Below, piece by piece: positions 1-5,232 of a stretch of 5,672 bases of DNA (its first letter is position 1; each line of letters begins with the position of its first letter). The notes under the pieces were generated by a model, which saw only the letters and a list, made by a program, of their open reading frames with translations, ran no database searches and had not been told where the DNA came from. A program made the translations under genes and the position numbers. The DNA lies in contig SKMI01000221.1 in the NCBI GenBank assembly GCA_007121115.1, forward strand, positions 1 through 5,672, read 5' to 3'. The DNA is from Paracoccaceae bacterium (GTDB taxonomy: Bacteria; Pseudomonadota; Alphaproteobacteria; Rhodobacterales; Rhodobacteraceae).

Positions 1-1286
1 AGGCGCTGGTGGACAAGGTGACGTTGTATTTCGTCCCGGCGGTGATGGTGGTCGCGGCCGTGGCCGTGGCGGGCTGGCTGACCTTTGGCCCGGACCTGAC
101 CTTTGCGCTGGTGGCCGGGGTGTCGGTGCTGATCATTGCGTGTCCCTGCGCAATGGGTTTGGCGACGCCGACCTCGGTGATGGTGGGCACGGGGCGCGCG
201 GCCGATCTGGGCGTGCTGTTCCGCAAGGGGAGTGCGCTGCAGGGGCTGGAGAAGGTGAAGCTCGTGGCCTTCGACAAGACCGGCACCCTGACCGAAGGCC
301 GCCCGGTGCTGACCGATCTGGCCGTCGCCGACGGCTGGGAGGAGCCGCAGGCCCTCGCGCTTGCCGCCGCGCTGGAGGCACAGTCCGAACACCCGATCGC
401 GCAGGCTGTGGTCGCGGCCGCGTCCGAGCGGGGGCTTGACCTGCCAGCGGTCGACGCGTTCGACAGCCTGACCGGGCTGGGCCTGCGGGGCCGGGTGGAC
501 GAGCGTGCTGTGCTGATCGGCGCGGCGCGGCTGATGGACCGCGAGGGCGTGGACATCGGTCCGCTGGGGGACAGCGCCTCGGCACTGGAGGCGCAGGCCC
601 GCACGCCGCTGTGGCTGGCCGTGGACGGGCGCGCGGTGGCAGTGCTGGGCGTGGCCGACAAGGTCAAGCCCGGCGCGGCCGAGGCGATTGCGGCGCTGCA
701 CGCGATGGGCGTGCAGACCGCTTTGATCTCGGGCGATACGCAGGCTGCGGCCGCGGCGGTGGCGCGCGAGTTGGGGATCGACGCCGTGGTGGCCGAGGTG
801 CTCCCCGAGGGCAAGGTGGACGCGCTGATTGATCTGCGCGCCGCTCATGGCCCGGTGGCCTTTGTCGGCGACGGGATCAATGACGCCCCCGCGCTGGCCG
901 AGGCGGACGCGGGCATCGCCATCGGCACCGGCACCGATGTGGCGGTGGAAACCGCGGATGTGGTGCTGGCCTCGGGCGATCCGGCGCGGGTGGCAACGGC
1001 GCTCGAGGTTTCGCGCCTGACCATGCGCAACATCCGGCAGAACCTTTTCTGGGCCTTTGCCTACAACACCGCGCTGATCCCGGTGGCGGCGGGGGTGCTC
1101 TATCCGGCCACGGGCCTGCTGCTCAGCCCGGAACTGGCCGCCGGGGCGATGGCGCTGTCCAGCGTCTTCGTGCTGTCGAACGCGCTGCGGCTGCGCTACA
1201 TCGCGCCGCGCGGCACCGGGGCAGGGGGGGCGGCAACGTCGGGCGCGGAGACGAAGGCCGAAGCACAGCGGGAGGCCATGGCATGA
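1..1286 (+). CDS. copA: Cu(I)-exporting P1B-type ATPase CopA, C-terminal part (5' end outside window)
   Basis: This is an inner-membrane ATPase that pumps Cu(I) out of the cytoplasm. The reading frame is already open at the left edge (codons from base 3), so the GTG at 9 is internal. The N-terminal metal-binding domain, TM1-4 and the actuator TGE loop are missing. Counting from the GTG, visible parts are TM5 (about 7-28), TM6 with the Cu-binding CPC motif (45-47), the phosphorylated Asp89 in DKTGT, the SEHP nucleotide-binding motif (HP 128-129), the GDGINDAP hinge (287-294), the TM7 YN pair (352-353) and the TM8 MxLSS motif (381-385). CPC, YN and MxxSS together are the P1B-1 (Cu+/Ag+) signature. 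After TM8 there is an unusual hydrophilic Ala/Gly/Glu tail of about 28 residues. The stop overlaps the start of the CueR gene, so the two are probably one operon. The family assignment is very secure; whether it serves detoxification or oxidase assembly cannot be told from this half. Confidence 0.96.
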   Translation, partial: ALVDKVTLYFVPAVMVVAAVAVAGWLTFGPDLTFALVAGVSVLIIACPCAMGLATPTSVMVGTGRAADLGVLFRKGSALQGLEKVKLVAFDKTGTLTEGRPVLTDLAVADGWEEPQALALAAALEAQSEHPIAQAVVAAASERGLDLPAVDAFDSLTGLGLRGRVDERAVLIGAARLMDREGVDIGPLGDSASALEAQARTPLWLAVDGRAVAVLGVADKVKPGAAEAIAALHAMGVQTALISGDTQAAAAAVARELGIDAVVAEVLPEGKVDALIDLRAAHGPVAFVGDGINDAPALAEADAGIAIGTGTDVAVETADVVLASGDPARVATALEVSRLTMRNIRQNLFWAFAYNTALIPVAAGVLYPATGLLLSPELAAGAMALSSVFVLSNALRLRYIAPRGTGAGGAATSGAETKAEAQREAMA

Positions 1287-1693
1287 ATATCGGCGACGTG
1301 TCCGTGCGCAGCGGGCTTCCGGCCAAGACCATCCGCTATTACGAGGATATCGACCTCATCACCCCCGCCCGCGCCGCCAACGGCTACCGCCGCTTCAGCG
1401 AGCGCGACCTGCACAAACTGGCCTTCCTGAAGCGCGCCCGCGCACTCGGCTTCACGGTGGAGGAATGCCGCCAGTTGCTGGCGCTCTACGAGGACCGGGA
1501 CCGCGCCAGCGCCGATGTGAAGGCGCTGGCCCAGCGGCACCTGACGCGGATCGACGCGCAGCTTGAGGAATTGCACCAGATGCGCCGCACGCTGGTCGAT
1601 CTGGTGGAAAGCTGCGCGGGCGACCATCGCCCCGACTGCCCGATCCTGGCCGATCTGGCCGAAGGCGCGGCAGGCAGGCGGCTCAGCGACTGA
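1283..1693 (+). CDS. cueR: CueR/HmrR-type MerR family copper-responsive activator
   Basis: This 136-residue cytoplasmic regulator normally senses Cu(I) and activates copA-type promoters by distorting a long-spaced promoter. The N-terminal winged helix-turn-helix is typical (MNIGDVSVRSGLPAKTIRYY at 1-20, GYRRF at 34-38), followed by a dimerisation helix (about 78-108). The metal loop has Cys111 and Cys119 in a C-x7-C arrangement (CAGDHRPDC), matching Cys112/Cys120 of E. coli CueR. Ser76 sits where CueR has Ser77, the residue that marks sensors of +1 metals rather than MerR-type +2 metals. The ATG at 1283 overlaps the copA TGA as ATGA, and GGGAGG at 1270-1275 is a well-placed ribosome binding site 7 nt upstream, inside the copA tail. 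Expression from the copA operon implies positive autoregulation, but no MerR-type operator is visible here because the operon promoter is off the left edge. The 3' end overlaps the convergent P450 gene by 11 bp. Confidence 0.94.
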   Translation: MNIGDVSVRSGLPAKTIRYYEDIDLITPARAANGYRRFSERDLHKLAFLKRARALGFTVEECRQLLALYEDRDRASADVKALAQRHLTRIDAQLEELHQMRRTLVDLVESCAGDHRPDCPILADLAEGAAGRRLSD

Positions 1694-2867
1694 CCAGCAG
1701 CCGCGACAGGGCGTGGAAATGGTAGGTGTCGCCATAGACCGGCGGCTCGGCCAGCCGCAGGTCCGGGCAGCGCTGCGCCAGGATCGGCAGCGCCACCTGC
1801 AATTCCAACCGCGCCAGCGGCGCGCCGACGCAGAAATGCAGCCCCGCCCCGAACGCCTGATGCGTCTTGGCCACCCGGCGCGGGTTGAATTCATGCGGGT
1901 CTTCCCAGTGCTTGGGGTCGCGGTTGGCCGCGCCCAGCAGGCAGGCGACCTGATCGCCGGGGGCGAAGCGGTGTCCCATGACGTCGATCTCGTCATAGGC
2001 GTAGCGGGTGAACAGATGCAGCGGCGGGTCAAAGCGCAGGATCTCCTCGACCAGCGGCTCGGCGAGGGCCGGGTCCGCAGTCTTTGCCCACCAGTCGGTT
2101 TCCAGCAGCGTCTTGACCCCGTTGCCGATGCTGTGAACCGTCGCCTCGTGCCCCGCGTTCAAGAGCAGCACGCAGGTGGCGATCAGTTCCTCGGCCGTAA
2201 GCTTCTCGCCATCGGATTCGGCGGCGATCAGGTGGGTGATCAGGTCATCGGCGGGCCGGGCGCGACGCTCGTCGATGTAGCCGCGCAGGAAATCGGCGAA
2301 TTCGGTCGCCGCCTGTGCTGCGCGCTCCTCGACCGCGCGGGTGCGCCCGGCCTGATACATGGCGACCATGGCGTTGGACCAGGCCAGAAGGTCATCCTTC
2401 ATCGCCTCGGGCACGCCCAGCAGGCGGGCGATGATGATGACCGGGATAGGCTGTGCAAACGCGGGCAGCAGGTCGAAATCGCCACCGGGGAAGCGGTCGA
2501 TCAGATCGTGCGTCAGCGCTTCGATCTCGGGCGCCAGCGCGGCGATCCGGCGGGTGGTGAAGGCGCGCAGCACCAGCCCGCGCAGGCGTGTGTGGCGGGG
2601 TGGCTCCAGCTCCAGCATGGAATGGTCGTCGATGGCATAGAACGGGCGCAGATGCTCCGGCACCGGCTGGCGCAGCGCCTCGGGGATTTCGCGGCCGAAG
2701 CGGCGGTCGCGCAGGATGGCGTTCACGGCGGCGAAGCTGACCGCGCAGGGCATGGCGTAGTCTTCCCAATGCACCACTGATCCAAGCGCCCGCATCCGGT
2801 CGTAGAAAGTGTAAGGGTCCTGCACCAGCGCCGGGTCGGTGGGCGGGCAGGAAATGGAGGGTATCAT
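1683..2867 (-). CDS. cytochrome P450, soluble bacterial class, substrate unknown
   Basis: This 394-residue haem monooxygenase has the usual length of soluble bacterial P450s and no membrane anchor. Motifs in order are the C-helix region HTRLRGLVLRAF (92-103), the I-helix segment LLNAGHEAT (235-243), the K-helix ExxR (E275-R278), the FNPRR meander (327-331) and the haem loop FGAGLHFCVG (339-348) with Cys346 as axial ligand. In AGHEAT the acid (E241) is kept, but the residue aligned with the P450cam Thr252 alcohol is Ala242, with Thr243 one place later. The start ATG at 2865-2867 is preceded by AAAGAGG (plus-strand 2873-2879) with 5-nt spacing. No ferredoxin or ferredoxin reductase gene lies in the window, so electrons must come from partners elsewhere. 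The gene is divergent from a SqrR-like repressor and its 3' end overlaps cueR. The family is certain; the substrate cannot be deduced. Confidence 0.95.
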   Translation of the reverse strand: MIPSISCPPTDPALVQDPYTFYDRMRALGSVVHWEDYAMPCAVSFAAVNAILRDRRFGREIPEALRQPVPEHLRPFYAIDDHSMLELEPPRHTRLRGLVLRAFTTRRIAALAPEIEALTHDLIDRFPGGDFDLLPAFAQPIPVIIIARLLGVPEAMKDDLLAWSNAMVAMYQAGRTRAVEERAAQAATEFADFLRGYIDERRARPADDLITHLIAAESDGEKLTAEELIATCVLLLNAGHEATVHSIGNGVKTLLETDWWAKTADPALAEPLVEEILRFDPPLHLFTRYAYDEIDVMGHRFAPGDQVACLLGAANRDPKHWEDPHEFNPRRVAKTHQAFGAGLHFCVGAPLARLELQVALPILAQRCPDLRLAEPPVYGDTYHFHALSRLLVSR

Positions 2868-2892
2868 GAGCGCCTCTTTGTTGCGTTCCCCG

Positions 2893-2922
2893 TCTCTAGG
2901 CGGCTACGCCGGGGCGGGTCAA
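2893..2922 (-). promoter_or_regulatory. candidate sigma-70-like promoter for the P450 gene
   Basis: Read on the minus strand there is a TTGACC -35 (plus-strand 2917-2922), an 18-nt spacer, and a weak TAGAGA -10 (2893-2898). This would start transcription near 2886 and give a short leader of about 20 nt carrying the AAAGAGG ribosome binding site. The -35 is good and the -10 matches only three of six positions, so this is a tentative call. Confidence 0.3.
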
Positions 2923-2951
2923 GCAACAGGCCAGGCGCTGGCGCGGTGCCT

Positions 2952-2970
2952 GCAGGTGTTGCAAACCTGC
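2952..2970. repeat. inverted repeat GCAGGT-N7-ACCTGC, possible operator
   Basis: Two perfect 6-bp arms (2952-2957 and 2965-2970) flank a 7-bp centre and lie between the divergent P450 and ArsR-family genes. The 19-bp size suits a dimeric DNA-binding protein. No T-run follows on either strand, so it does not look like an intrinsic terminator. The AGGT...ACCT polarity is opposite to the ACC...GGT arrangement of MerR/CueR operators, so I do not assign it to CueR. It lies about 30 bp upstream of the -35 of the rightward promoter and a similar distance upstream of the weaker leftward one. Any role is inferred. Confidence 0.4.
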
Positions 2971-3000
2971 CTTTCCGCGCAGCGCATGGCACACGCACCA

Positions 3001-3028
3001 TTGACTTATATGTTTTCTTGCATATGTT
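3001..3028 (+). promoter_or_regulatory. probable sigma-70-type promoter of the SqrR-like gene
   Basis: A TTGACT -35 (3001-3006), a 16-nt spacer and a TATGTT -10 (3023-3028, four of six consensus bases) lie about 75-100 bp before the regulator's coding start. This predicts a 5' leader of roughly 65-70 nt. Bases 3001-3030 contain 8 G/C in 30, in stark contrast to the GC-rich flanks, which fits a real promoter. The core overlaps the ATATG/CATAT repeats listed separately, as expected for repression. Confidence 0.5.
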
Positions 3029-3029
3029 T
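3008..3029. promoter_or_regulatory. operator-like repeats ATATG-N8-CATAT within the promoter
   Basis: An inverted repeat (ATATG 3008-3012, CATAT 3021-3025, 8-bp centre) sits inside the promoter spacer and runs into the -10. The same bases also form a direct repeat of ATATGTTT (3008-3015 and 3022-3029, 14-bp period), and CATATG at 3021-3026 is itself a palindrome. ArsR-family repressors, including SqrR and BigR, bind short AT-rich inverted repeats over their own promoters, so this is the natural autorepression site. The half-site does not look like the ATTC-N8-GAAT consensus I recall for R. capsulatus SqrR, although the 8-bp spacing agrees. Binding is inferred. Confidence 0.42.
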
Positions 3030-3072
3030 GTCGCGCAGGCCACATTCAGATATGACGGTATTCGGGGGTAAG

Positions 3073-3088
3073 CACCGGGATTCCGGTG
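3073..3088 (+). other. perfect 6-bp hairpin in the 5' leader of the SqrR-like gene
   Basis: The sequence CACCGG-GATT-CCGGTG (arms 3073-3078 and 3083-3088, tetraloop 3079-3082) is a strong GC stem ending 6 nt before the GAGGGG ribosome binding site at 3095-3100. No U-tract follows, so it is not an intrinsic terminator. It could position or partly mask the ribosome binding site, or be a DNA-level site. A 6-bp stem can also arise by chance in GC-rich DNA. Confidence 0.3.
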
Positions 3089-3102
3089 GCAATTGAGGGG
3101 AC

Positions 3103-3486
3103 ATGGACATGCCAAGCGTAGCGATGAAGGACGATCTGCACATGTCGGCAGGGCCCTCGGGCCAGGGGGACGACAGCACCGTGTCGCCCGCGGACATGAC
3201 CGCGCAGGCGCAGGAGGCGTCGAATTTCCTCAAGGCGCTGGCGCATGAGGGGCGGTTGATGATCCTGTGCCACCTGTCCTCGGGCGAGAAATCGGTGACC
3301 GAACTGGAGCAGTTGCTGCATTCGCGGCAGGCGGCGGTCAGCCAGCAACTGGCCCGGCTGCGGCTGGAGGGGATCGTATCCTGCAGGCGCGAGGGCAAGG
3401 CGATCATCTATTCGCTGGCCGACCCGAAGGCGGCGCGCATGGTTGGGCTCGTTTATGACATGTTCTGCAAGCAGGTCGAAGTCTGA
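3103..3486 (+). CDS. sqrR: ArsR-family repressor, SqrR/BigR-type persulfide sensor
   Basis: This 127-residue cytoplasmic dimeric winged-helix repressor has the core NFLKALAHEGRLMIL (41-55), the recognition region SRQAAVSQQLARLRLEG (74-90) and the wing CRREGKAIIYSL (94-105). Cys56 and Cys122 are 66 residues apart, exactly as Cys41/Cys107 of R. capsulatus SqrR and Cys42/Cys108 of BigR. In those proteins the pair forms a polysulfide or disulfide link that releases DNA. The ELCVCDL metal motif of ArsR/SmtB metal sensors is absent. A third cysteine, Cys94, lies at the wing. The start is uncertain. ATG 3103 is only 2 nt from the GAGGGG site (3095-3100), ATG 3109 is 8 nt away, and ATG 3142 has AAGGA (3127-3131) 10 nt upstream and would number the cysteines 43 and 109, closest to known homologues. 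It is divergent from the P450 and convergent with the EamA gene. No sulfide oxidation gene is in the window, so targets are unknown. Confidence 0.87.
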   Translation: MDMPSVAMKDDLHMSAGPSGQGDDSTVSPADMTAQAQEASNFLKALAHEGRLMILCHLSSGEKSVTELEQLLHSRQAAVSQQLARLRLEGIVSCRREGKAIIYSLADPKAARMVGLVYDMFCKQVEV

Positions 3487-3527
3487 GGCGGCAACCGCGC
3501 GACAGTGCCTCCCTTTAATGAGGTAGC

Positions 3528-3540
3528 GGCGCCTTGCGCC
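3528..3540 (-). terminator. weak GC hairpin between convergent genes, possible terminator
   Basis: The 60-bp gap between the regulator and the EamA gene contains GGCGC-CTT-GCGCC, a 5-bp GC stem starting 6 bp past the EamA stop codon on the minus strand. No T-tract follows on either strand. Two still weaker 4-bp pairings lie at 3488-3498 and 3508-3523. This is the only terminator-like structure I can find for either gene, and it is marginal. Confidence 0.2.
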
Positions 3541-3546
3541 CGATCA

Positions 3547-4455
3547 TCATCGCGCCGCGCCCAACTCCACCAGCACGGCGCCCAGCGCGATCAACGACAT
3601 CAGCACCAGCCGCCGCGGGCCGACCTTCTCGCGCAGGATGAACCAGCCGATGAGCGCGGCAAAGACGGTCGAGGTTTCGCGCAGCGCCGCCGCCTCGCCG
3701 ACCTTGCCCACCAGCGTGGCCAGCATGATGCCTCCGAAGCTGACGAACCCCACCAGCGCGCCGATGGCCCCGCGCAGCATCAGCGGACCCAGGGCGGGGG
3801 GATGCGCCATGCGCCGGTAGCGCAGCCAGGCGAGGATGGGAAAGTCCAGCGAGGTGATGAAGAAGAACCAGACCAGGAAGTGCAGCGGGTCCGGCGCGCT
3901 GCGGATCGCCGCCGCGTCAAACGTGGTGTAGGCCGCCACCAGCAGCCCGCCCGCCACCGCCCAGCCCAGCCCGATCTTGAGCGCGCGCGGGTCCAGCTTC
4001 TCCTCGGCCAGGTTGCGCAGCGCCAGCAGCAGGATCCCACCCGACAGGCACGCCAGCCCAAGCCATTGCAGCGCGGTGTAGCTTTCGGCGAAGATCACCA
4101 TGGCGGCGATCACCGTGACCAGCGGGCCGATCCCGCGCACCACCGGATAGACCACGGTGAAGGCGGCGCGCTCATAGGCCAGCGCCATGGACAGCTTGTA
4201 GCCGAAATGCAGCACCAGCGCGCCCGCGAGCCACAGCCAGACCTGGACCGTGGGCCAGGGCAGGACCAGCAGCGCCACGGGGGCGGCGTAGAGCGCGAAC
4301 CACAGGTCCATGGCCCCGCGCGACAGCCACGGATCATGCGCACCCTTCTGCATGGCGCCGAAGACCGCATGCGCAAAGGCCGAGATCAGCGCCAGCACCG
4401 TGGCCAGCGCCGCGCCCTGGGGCGTGCCCGCGATGGAGAGCAGCCAGTCGCTCAT
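3547..4455 (-). CDS. EamA/DMT-superfamily permease, 10 transmembrane helices
   Basis: This 302-residue integral inner-membrane protein has the length and layout of drug/metabolite transporter (DMT) exporters. About ten hydrophobic helices can be drawn, roughly at 14-35, 49-67, 71-92, 100-122, 127-147, 160-179, 191-212, 226-247, 258-275 and 281-298. The two EamA repeats are visible. The first ends in YPVVRGIGPLVTVIAA (103-118) followed by FAE, and the second in RETSTVFAALIGWFILREK (259-277), with the Pro- or Thr-rich helix followed by a charged turn that is typical of the family. Family members export amino acids, nucleotides or other metabolites, and the substrate cannot be inferred here. The start ATG at 4453-4455 has GAGG 5 nt upstream on the minus strand. 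It follows the membrane-protein gene after 96 bp in the same direction. I found no convincing promoter in that gap, so read-through from upstream is possible. Confidence 0.9.
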   Translation of the reverse strand: MSDWLLSIAGTPQGAALATVLALISAFAHAVFGAMQKGAHDPWLSRGAMDLWFALYAAPVALLVLPWPTVQVWLWLAGALVLHFGYKLSMALAYERAAFTVVYPVVRGIGPLVTVIAAMVIFAESYTALQWLGLACLSGGILLLALRNLAEEKLDPRALKIGLGWAVAGGLLVAAYTTFDAAAIRSAPDPLHFLVWFFFITSLDFPILAWLRYRRMAHPPALGPLMLRGAIGALVGFVSFGGIMLATLVGKVGEAAALRETSTVFAALIGWFILREKVGPRRLVLMSLIALGAVLVELGAAR

Positions 4456-4551
4456 GGGCGCCTCGGGGCGCTGGGGGATGTCATGGCGGTTCGGGTCCCT
4501 CGGTCGATGCGCGCAACCTAGCCGCCCGAACGGGGAAGGAAAAGCCGCACC

Positions 4552-5190
4552 CTATCCCGACAGCACCCGCGCGATGAACGAAAGGACCCAGGCCTGCGCG
4601 CCCAGCAGGCCGGGCGCGGCCAGCCAGACCAGACGCGGGTGCAGCGGGATCGCCCCAGCGCCGCGCGCGGGCCAGTGTCGCCGCAGCAGCGCGACATGCA
4701 GGGGCAGGGCGGCCAGAAGCGCGGCGTAGAGGTAGACCCCGGCCAGGTTGCCGAAGGACGCCGCCGCGGCCAGCGTGGGGCCGACCACCTGCAAGGCCTG
4801 CGCCGGATCGCCGCCGAAGGACCCGAAGGCCAGCGCGGAACCTGCAAACACCGCCGCGTGCCCGCCCGCGAAAAGCGTCAGCCGCAGCGCGGCATCCAGC
4901 GCCAGCGTGGCCAGCAGCCCTGCGCGCGGCGCGACCAGCATCAGAGCTGCCGCCCATGTCAGCACGAACACCACCGGCACGCCGTTGGTCAGCACCTGCC
5001 GCAGGAAGCGCCCGCCTGCCGCGCCGCCGCCCAGCACATGCGCCGCCATGCCCGGCACCTGCACAAGGTAAAGCGCAAGCACCGGCAGCAGCGCCGCGAG
5101 GCTCAGCGCCAGCACGCGCAGCGCGAAGCGTCCGGGCGACTGCGCAGGCGACAATGCACCGGCCAGCCGTTCAGTCCATCCCTCCGACAT
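4552..5190 (-). CDS. multi-pass membrane protein of unknown function
   Basis: I do not recognise this 212-residue protein. It is Ala/Leu-rich with about five hydrophobic stretches, at roughly 22-45 (FALRVLALSLAALLPVLALY), 69-87 (VPVVFVLTWAAALMLVAP), 89-122, 137-165 and 187-210. There is a short charged N-terminal segment (SEGWTERLAG) and no signal-peptide cleavage pattern, enzyme motif or paired charged residues that would mark a known transporter. I chose ATG 5188-5190: a GAGGG ribosome binding site lies 8 nt upstream on the minus strand, whereas the GTG at 5197-5199 would overlap that site. It begins 42 bp after the NlpD-like gene ends, in the same direction, so the two are probably co-transcribed and it may serve the cell envelope. 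That link is inference from position only. The TAG stop is followed by 96 bp before the EamA gene, with no clear terminator. Confidence 0.72.
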   Translation of the reverse strand: MSEGWTERLAGALSPAQSPGRFALRVLALSLAALLPVLALYLVQVPGMAAHVLGGGAAGGRFLRQVLTNGVPVVFVLTWAAALMLVAPRAGLLATLALDAALRLTLFAGGHAAVFAGSALAFGSFGGDPAQALQVVGPTLAAAASFGNLAGVYLYAALLAALPLHVALLRRHWPARGAGAIPLHPRLVWLAAPGLLGAQAWVLSFIARVLSG

Positions 5191-5232
5191 GAAAAACACC
5201 CTCGGGCGCCTGCGGGACCGGCGCGGCGGCGC

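Noticed and set aside
1196..2032. 278-residue minus-strand open frame spanning cueR and the end of the P450 gene
   Set aside because: It overlaps two well-supported genes in another frame, and its sequence shows no motif of its own.
1563..2780. 405-residue plus-strand open frame across the P450 gene
   Set aside because: It is the antisense shadow of a P450 with all family motifs. Its translation is Arg/Gln/His-rich with no recognisable domain, as expected for an opposite frame in GC-rich DNA.
2952..2970. GCAGGT-N7-ACCTGC as a CueR operator for the P450
   Set aside because: CueR and other MerR operators have ACC...GGT polarity between widely spaced promoter elements. This repeat has the reverse polarity and lies outside any promoter spacer.
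2866..3096. Small plus-strand ORF starting at ATG 2866 with GGAGG just upstream
   Set aside because: It runs through the whole divergent promoter region, including both inverted repeats and the AT-rich promoter. Its composition looks random, and the GGAGG lies in the P450 coding sequence of the other strand.
3052..3096. Possible 14-residue leader peptide before the SqrR-like gene, with its TGA touching the GAGGGG site
   Set aside because: There is no convincing ribosome binding site before ATG 3052 and no codon bias or regulatory codon run. The stop next to the ribosome binding site is likely chance.
3505..4521. 338-residue plus-strand open frame across the EamA transporter gene
   Set aside because: The product is low-complexity Gln/Arg/His-rich sequence with no hydrophobic core, and the opposite strand encodes a clear 10-helix transporter.
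4456..4551. Search for a terminator or promoter between the membrane-protein and EamA genes
   Set aside because: Only a CCCG-TT-CGGG pairing with an impossibly short loop and no convincing -35/-10 pair were found, so nothing was annotated.
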